From assembly GCA_028875345.1 (NCBI GenBank), contig JAPPEG010000170.1, forward strand, positions 1-39,399: 39,399 nucleotides of DNA, given 5' to 3'. The stretch comes from Gemmatimonadota bacterium (GTDB lineage Bacteria > Latescibacterota > UBA2968 > UBA8231). The position numbers and the translations under genes are program-made. Positions 1 to 6,405 of the stretch are shown here, piece by piece (position 1 is the stretch's first letter; every line of letters starts with the position of its first letter). The notes beneath the pieces are model-generated. The model saw nothing but the letters and a program-made list of their open reading frames with translations, searched no databases and was not told the DNA's origin.

Positions 1-1225
1 CGTCGATGAGGGTGGCGGTGATGTCGATGATTTGGGCCGGGGCGTGCGCGAGGTCTGGTTGTTTGATGGTGGCCGGCCAGCGGACGATGCAAGGGGTGGC
101 GATGCCGCCTTCGTGGACCCAGCGCTTGTAGCGGCGGAAGGGGGTGGTGCTGACATTGGCCCAGGGCACGTCATAGCTCATGTACGTGTCCTCGGCTCCG
201 GGCATCAGACTAGGGATGTTGCCCATTTGCACGGGCCTCCCGTCGTGGGTGGTGAGGCCCTGTAAAAAGACCCAGTCGATGCGATTGCCGTCCTCGCACA
301 AGAATTCAGCACAGCCGCCGTTGTCCGAGAGAAAAATGACTATGGTGTTATCTTCCACGTCGAGTTCGCGGAGTTTGGCGAGGATGCGGCCGATGCCTTG
401 GTCCATGCGATCGACTTGAGCTGCGTACACGGCCATGCGCCGGTCTTCCCAGTCCGGGTCGGCCACTTCATGCCAGGGGGGTGCGTCCTCGTCGCGGGGC
501 GATATGTCCCAGCGGGAGTTGACGACTTCCATGTCTTTGAGCGCTTCGTGGCGGGCGGTGCGCGCCGCATCCCAACCGCCTTTGCGGTACTGGCCCTGAT
601 AGCGGGCGATGTCCTCCTCAAAGGCGTGGAGCGGCCAATGCGGTGCCGTGTACGCGACGTACATAAAGAAGGGCTGGTCGGCGCTTTCGGCGATGAAGTC
701 AACGGCGTGATCGGAGATGACGTCGGTGAGGTAGAAGTCGGTGGGATTGGCGGCGATAGGTTCGCCGTCGAGGGTACAGGTGCGCCCGCCGAAGTAGCCG
801 CTGTTTCTACCGAGGCCAAAAAGGTGGTCGAAGCCGTGCTGCATCTCGGGAGGGCTGTCGGCGCTGTCGGGTCTTTTGCCGCAGTGCCACTTGCCCGACA
901 TTAGGGTGCGATAGCCGCGCTCCTTGAGAATTTGGGCGATGGTGACGGCCGAGTGGCGCAGATAGCCGCCATAACCGGGAGCGTTGGGGATGCCGCCGGC
1001 CATGTGGCCGATGCCGGCTTGGTGCGGATAGAGACCGGTCAGCAAGGCCGCGCGCGAGGGGCAGCAGCGGGCGAAATTGTACATTTGCGAGAAGCGCAAG
1101 CCCTCGGCGGCGAGGCCGTCTAGGTTGGGGGTGCGGATTTCAGAGCCGTAGCAGCCGAGGTCGGAATAGCCCATGTCGTCGGCGAGGATGAGGACGATGT
1201 TGGGGCGTTGAGAAGCGGTGGTCAT
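1..1225 (-). CDS. Sulfatase (arylsulfatase family), C-terminus cut off by window edge
   Basis: This is a sulfate-ester hydrolase of the formylglycine-dependent sulfatase family. Reading the minus strand from ATG at 1225 gives an open frame to the window edge, about 408 codons. The N-terminus begins MTTASQRPNIVLILADDMGY, with the metal-binding Asp pair (DD at residues 16-17). The active-site motif C-x-P-S-R follows as CCPSR, with the Cys to be converted to formylglycine at residue 54. Further hallmarks are GKWHCG and the metal-binding stretch LSDNGG. No signal peptide is visible, so it is probably cytoplasmic or exported by an unusual route. The C-terminal subdomain lies beyond position 1. A short relic related to this N-terminus lies near 2936-2975. 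The family call is firm; the substrate is unknown. Confidence 0.93.
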   Translation of the reverse strand, partial: MTTASQRPNIVLILADDMGYSDLGCYGSEIRTPNLDGLAAEGLRFSQMYNFARCCPSRAALLTGLYPHQAGIGHMAGGIPNAPGYGGYLRHSAVTIAQILKERGYRTLMSGKWHCGKRPDSADSPPEMQHGFDHLFGLGRNSGYFGGRTCTLDGEPIAANPTDFYLTDVISDHAVDFIAESADQPFFMYVAYTAPHWPLHAFEEDIARYQGQYRKGGWDAARTARHEALKDMEVVNSRWDISPRDEDAPPWHEVADPDWEDRRMAVYAAQVDRMDQGIGRILAKLRELDVEDNTIVIFLSDNGGCAEFLCEDGNRIDWVFLQGLTTHDGRPVQMGNIPSLMPGAEDTYMSYDVPWANVSTTPFRRYKRWVHEGGIATPCIVRWPATIKQPDLAHAPAQIIDITATLID

Positions 1226-1251
1226 GGAGGGACTCCTAATATACTAAGGGG

Positions 1252-1623
1252 TCAAATGAGGTCATCCACTGTTACCTGCAACGCCTTGGCGAGAGCGGCC
1301 AACGTCTTGGCCGAGCCGGTGCGTTTGCCGGTTTCGATCTGGGAGAGATAGACTGTATTGATGTTGGCGGCGGCGGCTAATGCGTTCTGGGTTAGGCCCC
1401 GGTAGTTGCGATACACACTGATTGGATTTTGTCCGGCCAAAAGTTGGTCGACCACCTCAATAGGGAAGGATTCGCCGTTGTCCGCGATGGCGCGGTCATA
1501 ATGTTCTTCATCACTCAATATCGCCTCCGCGTCCTCGCTTGTGAGGCGTTCATAATCGCGCCAAGGGATCACGACAAAGGCGGGCTGTCCGGTGTCGTCA
1601 AGAATAACCTGTGGCTTGTTCAT
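1252..1623 (-). CDS. Antitoxin with C-terminal XRE-type HTH domain (copy 1)
   Basis: This is a 123-residue protein that should neutralise the RelE/ParE-like toxin encoded just upstream and repress the operon. The N-terminal ~50 residues (QVILDDTGQPAFVVIPWRDY...) resemble the Phd/YefM-style antitoxin segment. Residues ~70-123 form a helix-turn-helix of the XRE/HipB type, with the recognition-helix region INTVYLSQIETGKR. The order is toxin first, antitoxin second, with a 9-bp gap, as in HigBA-type loci. It is nearly identical to the protein at 3009-3380; the only residue difference I see is V versus M in the final QVTVDDLI/QMTVDDLI. Function is inferred from family and context. Confidence 0.85.
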   Translation of the reverse strand: MNKPQVILDDTGQPAFVVIPWRDYERLTSEDAEAILSDEEHYDRAIADNGESFPIEVVDQLLAGQNPISVYRNYRGLTQNALAAAANINTVYLSQIETGKRTGSAKTLAALAKALQVTVDDLI

Positions 1624-1632
1624 GAGGTGCTC

Positions 1633-1905
1633 CTATCGCTTATAGGCCTGCCCACGCGGGACGATCCGCAGCACGTCAATTACCCGAGCCTTATCGTCTC
1701 GCGTGAAAATTATCCGCCAGTCGCCAACGCGGAGGCGAAAACCGGGCCGCCCCGTCAAGCTAGCGACATCAACATCCCGCCGGTTGGGCTGTTCGGCCAA
1801 TTTGTCCAATTCGCGGCGAATGCGTTGGGCGTTCTGACGAGGCATATTTTGCAGGGCTTTGATAGCTTGTCTCTTGATCGTCAGTTCGTACAGTGCATTC
1901 ACCAT
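1633..1905 (-). CDS. RelE/ParE-family toxin (copy 1)
   Basis: This is a 90-residue basic protein matching RelE/ParE/HigB-type toxins in size and layout: N-terminal helices (TIKRQAIKALQNMPRQNAQRI), then strands containing GRPGFRLRVGDWRIIF and a terminal VIDVLRIVPRGQAYKR. RelE-like members cleave mRNA on the ribosome and ParE-like members act on gyrase; the sequence alone does not decide which applies here. The conserved R-x-R-x-G-D-W-R-I motif and the tail Arg/Tyr residues fit an RNase of the RelE branch. It is the first gene of the pair, reading away from the palindrome at 1922-1945. From residue 6 on it is identical to the second copy. Confidence 0.88.
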   Translation of the reverse strand: MVNALYELTIKRQAIKALQNMPRQNAQRIRRELDKLAEQPNRRDVDVASLTGRPGFRLRVGDWRIIFTRDDKARVIDVLRIVPRGQAYKR

Positions 1906-1921
1906 ACCCGAAATATAGCGA

Positions 1922-1945
1922 TTAGCTTTATTAGTGTAAAGCTAA
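1922..1945. promoter_or_regulatory. Palindromic operator candidate for TA copy 1
   Basis: TTAGCTTTA (1922-1930) and TAAAGCTAA (1937-1945) form a perfect 9-bp inverted repeat around 6 bp. It lies 17 bp upstream of the toxin start and between divergent genes, where an HTH antitoxin would bind to autoregulate the operon. It could also affect the plus-strand dioxygenase gene. The second copy keeps the left arm but has two changes in the right arm. Its operator role is inferred. Confidence 0.6.
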
Positions 1946-2005
1946 CTGTTTTACTGAAAATTTCACAGCTTCCGAAAAAAGCGTGACTTATGAAGGAGAT
2001 GTTTT

Positions 2006-2953
2006 ATGGCTACAGTTGACACTATAGCGCATGGATTGACTGCGGAAGAGCGCGAAAAGTATGCAAAAGATGGGTTCTTTATTCGCTTAGATGCCTTCGA
2101 CACTTATGAGATTGATGCACTGCGCAACAGAATCGAAGATCTCGTAGAACTCATCGAGACCTCTGACGTGTTGACAGAGAAAGAGAAGCAAGCAATTCTA
2201 AAACGCAATGCCGGAACTGATGCGACTTCTGGACCTGCATCGCTAAACGGTATAACGCGACTTCACAGGTTCAGTGCATTGGTGCGATCCCACATTCGCG
2301 ACCCAAGGCGGTTAGATGCGGTCACAGAGATCGTGGGGTCGGATCTGTTCTGTCCAAACGATCTGTATTTTTTTAAACCTCCGGGCACCGGGCGGCCTAT
2401 TGCGTGGCATCAGGACTCGTGGTATTTCCGCAACACGTATGTCAGCAGCGTGGGGGACGCCATAGACCAATCGACGATTGGAACTTGGCTGGCACTGGAC
2501 GATGCGGATGAAGCAAACGGATGCTTGTGGGTGATCCCCGGCAGTCATCGCTTGGGAGTTATAGATCACAGTCAGGTCGAGAGCGATGATTATTTATTGC
2601 AAAAAAGAGTGACCGTGTCCGACGAGATGGAAGAACAGGCCATGCCAGTAGAAGTGCCAAAGGGCGCACTGGTATTTTTCAACAATGCGCTATTACACCG
2701 TAGCACACCCAACAGATCAGATCGGTTTCGGCGAGCTTATATCGTGCATTACATGAAAGCGACAATCCAGCATACCGGGAACAGACCAAGGATTCCCGAA
2801 GGCACGGAGCACTGGGGCACTCCTGAGATGTACATCTGTGGACAGCAATTGCCCGGATGCGTACAAACGACGCTTGAGAAAGACAGCATGGACTGGGACA
2901 GAGCATTGGAACGGACATTGACAGAAGACGATATTCGGATTTCGGAGCCGTAG
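2006..2953 (+). CDS. Phytanoyl-CoA dioxygenase (PhyH)-like Fe(II)/2-oxoglutarate oxygenase
   Basis: This is a 315-residue non-haem iron, 2-oxoglutarate-dependent oxygenase; the family hydroxylates varied substrates and none can be assigned here. The iron-binding facial triad is visible: H135-Q-D137 in WHQDSWYF and distal His231 in LLHRSTPNRS, followed by Arg240 as the likely 2-oxoglutarate carboxylate anchor. The start has a good Shine-Dalgarno sequence (AAGGAG, 1993-1998). The gene sits between two copies of a TA cassette. Its last codons and stop (around 2936-2953) fall in a remnant of sulfatase coding sequence on the other strand, so the C-terminus may be a recombination product. GC content looks lower than in neighbouring genes. 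Confidence 0.9.
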   Translation: MATVDTIAHGLTAEEREKYAKDGFFIRLDAFDTYEIDALRNRIEDLVELIETSDVLTEKEKQAILKRNAGTDATSGPASLNGITRLHRFSALVRSHIRDPRRLDAVTEIVGSDLFCPNDLYFFKPPGTGRPIAWHQDSWYFRNTYVSSVGDAIDQSTIGTWLALDDADEANGCLWVIPGSHRLGVIDHSQVESDDYLLQKRVTVSDEMEEQAMPVEVPKGALVFFNNALLHRSTPNRSDRFRRAYIVHYMKATIQHTGNRPRIPEGTEHWGTPEMYICGQQLPGCVQTTLEKDSMDWDRALERTLTEDDIRISEP

Positions 2954-2975
2954 TAGCCGAGGCCGGGGTAGTCAT
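2936..2975 (-). pseudogene. Relic of a sulfatase N-terminus
   Basis: On the minus strand this stretch translates to DYPGLGYYGSEIRI, matching the DMGYSDLGCYGSEIRT segment of the sulfatase at 1-1225, with which it also shares DNA similarity. Only about 13 codons remain, and the start and active site are missing. It overlaps the 3' end of the dioxygenase gene in antisense. It marks the left edge of repeat copy B, so the repeated cassette seems once to have followed a sulfatase here too. Confidence 0.55.
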
Positions 2976-3008
2976 AGAAGGCGTCTAAGAAACTAATATA
3001 CTGAGAGG

Positions 3009-3380
3009 TCAAATAAGATCATCCACCGTCATCTGCAACGCCTTGGCGAGAGCGGCCAACGTCTTGGCCGAGCCGGTGCGTTTGCCGGTTTCGATCTGGG
3101 AGAGATAGACTGTATTGATGTTGGCGGCGGCGGCTAATGCGTTCTGGGTTAGGCCCCGGTAGTTGCGATACACACTGATTGGATTTTGTCCGGCCAAAAG
3201 TTGGTCGACCACCTCAATAGGGAAGGATTCGCCGTTGTCCGCGATGGCGCGGTCATAATGTTCTTCATCACTCAATATCGCCTCCGCGTCCTCGCTTGTG
3301 AGGCGTTCATAATCGCGCCAAGGGATCACGACAAAGGCGGGCTGTCCGGTGTCGTCAAGAATAACCTGTGGCTTGTTCAT
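3009..3380 (-). CDS. Antitoxin with C-terminal XRE-type HTH domain (copy 2)
   Basis: This 123-residue antitoxin is nearly identical to the one at 1252-1623. It has the same Phd-like N-terminal part and HTH C-terminal part, and the single visible residue change is Met for Val near the C-terminus. It follows its toxin gene by 9 bp. Being almost identical, the two antitoxins should cross-neutralise the two toxins, so neither pair could be addictive on its own while the other is intact (inference). Confidence 0.85.
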   Translation of the reverse strand: MNKPQVILDDTGQPAFVVIPWRDYERLTSEDAEAILSDEEHYDRAIADNGESFPIEVVDQLLAGQNPISVYRNYRGLTQNALAAAANINTVYLSQIETGKRTGSAKTLAALAKALQMTVDDLI

Positions 3381-3389
3381 GAGGTGCTC

Positions 3390-3662
3390 CTATCGCTTAT
3401 AGGCCTGCCCACGCGGGACGATCCGCAGCACGTCAATTACCCGAGCCTTATCGTCTCGCGTGAAAATTATCCGCCAGTCGCCAACGCGGAGGCGAAAACC
3501 GGGCCGCCCCGTCAAGCTAGCGACATCAACATCCCGCCGGTTGGGCTGTTCGGCCAATTTGTCCAATTCGCGGCGAATGCGTTGGGCGTTCTGACGAGGC
3601 ATATTTTGCAGGGCTTTGATGGCTTGCCTCTTGATCGTCAGTTCGTACGGCGCATTCTCCAT
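3390..3662 (-). CDS. RelE/ParE-family toxin (copy 2)
   Basis: This toxin is identical to copy 1 from the YELTIKRQ segment to the end and differs only in the first few residues (MENAP versus MVNAL). I chose ATG at 3662 because it aligns with the ATG of copy 1; a TTG two codons upstream (3668) is possible but less likely. It keeps the same motifs (GRPGFRLRVGDWR, terminal RIVPRGQAYKR), so the toxin should be active. Confidence 0.87.
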   Translation of the reverse strand: MENAPYELTIKRQAIKALQNMPRQNAQRIRRELDKLAEQPNRRDVDVASLTGRPGFRLRVGDWRIIFTRDDKARVIDVLRIVPRGQAYKR

Positions 3663-3678
3663 AGCCAAAATATAGCGA

Positions 3679-3702
3679 TTAGCTTTACTGGTATAAAGCC
3701 AT
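3679..3702. promoter_or_regulatory. Degenerate operator candidate for TA copy 2
   Basis: The left arm TTAGCTTTA (3679-3687) is kept. The right arm reads TAAAGCCAT (3694-3702) and has lost two bases of symmetry relative to copy 1. If the antitoxin binds here, binding should be weaker and expression of copy 2 less repressed. The site lies between the toxin and the divergent sulfatase gene. Confidence 0.45.
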
Positions 3703-3744
3703 TTGTTTTAGCAGAAATCTCACAGCTCCGAGAAGGTGCGGCTT

Positions 3745-5184
3745 ATGAATGTACTGCACATCCTATCTGATCAGCACCAAGCGGCTTGCATGGGTTGCGA
3801 AGGCCACGCGCAGGCGCTGACGCCTAATATGGATCGGCTGGCCAGCGAGGGTATGCGCTTTTCAGCGGCGTACACCCAGAATCCGATCTGCTCGCCTAGC
3901 CGCATGAGCATGTACACGGGACAGTACTGCCACAACCACGGGTTCTTAGGTTTGGGTGGGCCGCGCCCGGAGGGGATGCAGAGTTTTCTCGGCCATTTTA
4001 AGCGGCACGGGTACAAGACGGCGGTGATCGGCAAGACGCACGTGCCTAACCAGCCGCGCGACTGGCTGTTGGATCACGTTGACTACTGGATGTCTGGCAC
4101 CTCGACGCCGGTGCCGGACGCAGGCGGTATGTCGCCGTATCAAACGTTTTTGGCCGGTGCTGGTCTTTTGGAGCAAAACGACAATTTTCGTATCACCGGC
4201 TATCCAGCCCTCCACCCTGTTGGCCTGCCCCAGAACCAGTTCCGCGCCCGGCCGTCGGAACTGCCGCTGGAGTACAATGTCGAGAGTTGGTGCGTGGACC
4301 GAGCGATTGAATTTATGGACGGGTGCGAAGGAGACCCCTTCTGTATGCAGGTCTCGTTGCCGCGACCGCACGCGCCTTATACGCCGGATCAGAAGTTCTG
4401 GGATATGTACGCAGACGACATTGCGTTGCCGGAGACCTATTACCAAGATCCGTCGGGACGCCCGCCGCATTTCCGCGATATGCACGCGCGATTTCAGCGG
4501 GCTTGGGAGGGGGAGGAATGGTCGCCGGAGGAGGGGGCGCGCAACATCTGGCGCGGCTATCTGGGCTGCGTGACGCAGGTTGACTACTGCATTGGCCGTC
4601 TTTTGGACTACCTCGACGAACGCGGCTTGGCTGAAGATACGATCGTCGTCTATAACTCCGACCACGGCGCGTACAGCACTGCTTTTGGCATTCAGGAAAA
4701 GGCCCCCGGAATATGCTCCGAGGCGGTGTGTCGGGTGCCGATGCTCTGGCGGGTGCCGGGCGTTGCGGCCGCGGGCAGGGTTTGCGACGCGCTAGTGGAA
4801 AATGTCGATTTGGCCCCGACGTTTATGAACCTCTGCGGGTTGCCGGCGATGGAGGGCATGGATGGGGCGGATCTCAGTGAGCTTTTGCGGGGTGGAACCG
4901 ATCCCGTGCATGAGGTGGCGGTCACTGAGCATCGGCACAGCAAGGCGCTGCGTTGGGATAAATGGCGCTACGTACACTATCAACCGGAGGATTTCGGGGA
5001 TGACTGCGGCGAGCTCTATGACTTGGAGGCCGATCCGCACGAGGCCCGCAATTTATACGGCGAGCAGGTATACCAAGAGATCGTCGAGCAGTGCGAGAAA
5101 CTCCTGTGCCACTGGCTGATCTCGACGCGGCAGTATCGCACGGCGTTCTTGGTGGGGGCGTGGAACGAGACTAATTACGCCTGA
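3745..5184 (+). CDS. Sulfatase (arylsulfatase/choline-sulfatase type)
   Basis: This is a 479-residue sulfatase starting at ATG 3745, preceded by GAAGG (3732-3736) at 8-bp spacing; a GTG three codons upstream lies on top of that site and is less likely. The N-terminus MNVLHILSDQHQ replaces the usual DD with SDQHQ, as in choline-sulfatase-like members. The active-site motif is CSPSR with the formylglycine Cys at residue 49. Further marks are GKTHVP, the metal-binding YNSDHGAY stretch and the C-terminal YDLEADPHEARNLY signature. No signal peptide is seen. It is followed after 13 bp by the DUF4159 gene. The substrate is unknown. Confidence 0.94.
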   Translation: MNVLHILSDQHQAACMGCEGHAQALTPNMDRLASEGMRFSAAYTQNPICSPSRMSMYTGQYCHNHGFLGLGGPRPEGMQSFLGHFKRHGYKTAVIGKTHVPNQPRDWLLDHVDYWMSGTSTPVPDAGGMSPYQTFLAGAGLLEQNDNFRITGYPALHPVGLPQNQFRARPSELPLEYNVESWCVDRAIEFMDGCEGDPFCMQVSLPRPHAPYTPDQKFWDMYADDIALPETYYQDPSGRPPHFRDMHARFQRAWEGEEWSPEEGARNIWRGYLGCVTQVDYCIGRLLDYLDERGLAEDTIVVYNSDHGAYSTAFGIQEKAPGICSEAVCRVPMLWRVPGVAAAGRVCDALVENVDLAPTFMNLCGLPAMEGMDGADLSELLRGGTDPVHEVAVTEHRHSKALRWDKWRYVHYQPEDFGDDCGELYDLEADPHEARNLYGEQVYQEIVEQCEKLLCHWLISTRQYRTAFLVGAWNETNYA

Positions 5185-5197
5185 GAGGTTCTCGTCG

Positions 5198-6385
5198 ATG
5201 AAATTCAATAACCATTCGCCCCGTTTTTCCTCTTTCTCCATCGGCCTCGATATGGATGTGAAGTTGCGGGGCCTGCGCAGTGGCTTCTGGCGTTGCTTTG
5301 GATTGTCGGTAGGCTTCCTGATCGCGTTGGTGCTGCTCGATCCATTTAGACCGACGGCAGAGCAAGCTCCCCGTCCTCCAGCCATCAAGCTTGTCCAGAC
5401 ACCTGTCGTGGCTGAGCAAGCTCCTATCCTTGAACAAGAGCCTTCTTCTCAATCGATGGCATCTGAACCACCGCCGAGTCCGGTCAGTGTCGGCTCGCCT
5501 AGTGCCGGTACTCGAACCCAAAGCGTTGAACAGTCGGAACTACCTGTAGCAGGCAGTCTATCTTTCCTTCCCCGTGTTCCTCCTAGTGCGGTACGCACAG
5601 GGACGGGTTTAGCTCCGAGCCTATCAGCTATCGAAAATCCAGCCGATCTAACCGATAGATATGAGACGCCGGTAGATTTCTCCTTGGAGATGCCGGATGT
5701 ACACAGTATAGAGCCCGGCCAACATCAGCCCAGCGCCGCCGCCCAACAGGAGATCAAGAGTGTTGTCAAGCTAGCCAGTGTATGTTCAAGCAATGATTTA
5801 GGTTGGGAGCCAGCCGGTTTTGAAAATAATCGGACGGTCGATGCGTTGGCGGATGCACTCAATGAATACACGAGCCTACGAGTGGAAGTTGGCGATCAAC
5901 TCACGTTTGGCGATGATCGCATCCTCGAACTCTCCTTAATTGCCAAGCCGATATACCGCAATCTAAGCGAGGAAGAATTGCAAAATGTAGTTCGATACCT
6001 CATGGAAGGGGGGTTCCTTTTGGGAGGGGTGCGCCAAGAGGTTATCTTTCGTGGCTTAGAACATCACGGTGGCTTGGTACAGGGGGAAGATTTCTGGTCT
6101 GAGGTATTGCCAGACGATCATCCCGTCTATCGTGCCTTTTTTAAGCTAGAAGGAGGTTTGCAGCCCCGGACCTTGCTTAACATAAATCCCTCTGGAGGAC
6201 CACCCCGTGCGACTGTAGTTAATGGCCTAGTGGGTTACTTCATTCAGGGCCGGATGTTCGGCATAGACCCTATTGAGAGTCAGGCTTGGCGGCGAGGGAA
6301 TGACTTTGAGTTGATGCTCGCTACCAATATAGTGGTCTATGCGTTGACCCAAGAAGGTTCCATCACCCAACTCACGACGAGATAA
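5198..6385 (+). CDS. TonB-like N-terminus joined to a DUF4159 domain
   Basis: This is a 395-residue protein. After a basic cytoplasmic segment there is one membrane helix at about residues 33-47 (FGLSVGFLIALVLL), then a Pro/Gln/Ser-rich linker (about 50-185), a layout like the N-terminus of TonB. Residues ~188-388 match DUF4159: KLASVCSSNDLGW, a LSEEELQNVVRYLMEGGFLL core, DDHPVYRAFF and the closing ELMLATNIVVYALT. DUF4159 is thought to have a glutamine-amidotransferase-like fold, but its function is not established. The enzyme-like domain would face the periplasm. A Shine-Dalgarno-like GAGAGG precedes the ATG. The gene is in line with the sulfatase before it and the metallohydrolase after it. 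Confidence 0.75.
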   Translation: MKFNNHSPRFSSFSIGLDMDVKLRGLRSGFWRCFGLSVGFLIALVLLDPFRPTAEQAPRPPAIKLVQTPVVAEQAPILEQEPSSQSMASEPPPSPVSVGSPSAGTRTQSVEQSELPVAGSLSFLPRVPPSAVRTGTGLAPSLSAIENPADLTDRYETPVDFSLEMPDVHSIEPGQHQPSAAAQQEIKSVVKLASVCSSNDLGWEPAGFENNRTVDALADALNEYTSLRVEVGDQLTFGDDRILELSLIAKPIYRNLSEEELQNVVRYLMEGGFLLGGVRQEVIFRGLEHHGGLVQGEDFWSEVLPDDHPVYRAFFKLEGGLQPRTLLNINPSGGPPRATVVNGLVGYFIQGRMFGIDPIESQAWRRGNDFELMLATNIVVYALTQEGSITQLTTR

Positions 6386-6405
6386 GAGAGGAATTGAACT
6401 GCGCT

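Larger units (their letters stand above)
1134..1992. repeat. Direct repeat copy A (sulfatase 5' codons + TA pair + operator + leader)
   Basis: This segment recurs at about 2936-3747. Across the TA genes the offset is a constant 1757 bp and the DNA is nearly identical over about 600 bp. At the left end a short piece of sulfatase 5' coding sequence is shared at an offset of 1802 bp, so copy B has lost about 45 bp there. At the right end the similarity weakens but continues through the palindrome into the leader just before the next gene's start. The repeat carries no transposase and no terminal inverted repeats. Confidence 0.8.
2936..3747. repeat. Direct repeat copy B
   Basis: This is the second copy of the cassette at 1134-1992. 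The TA genes are nearly identical, the left end carries the sulfatase relic with a ~45-bp deletion, and the right end shows weaker similarity up to the start codon of the next gene. The conserved core (about 3040-3640) against the diverged edges suggests recent duplication or gene conversion. Confidence 0.8.

Noticed and set aside
340-819. Minus-strand 159-codon frame in the first sulfatase
   Set aside because: It lies on the same strand as the real sulfatase but out of frame; the sulfatase frame carries the catalytic motifs.
1429-1986. Plus-strand frame over the TA pair, repeated at 3186-3770
   Set aside because: It is present twice only because the TA cassette is duplicated; the minus-strand TA genes explain the sequence and its conservation.
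1134-3747. Composite transposon with the repeats as its ends
   Set aside because: There is no transposase, no terminal inverted repeats and no target-site duplication that I can find; the repeats are direct and contain TA genes only.
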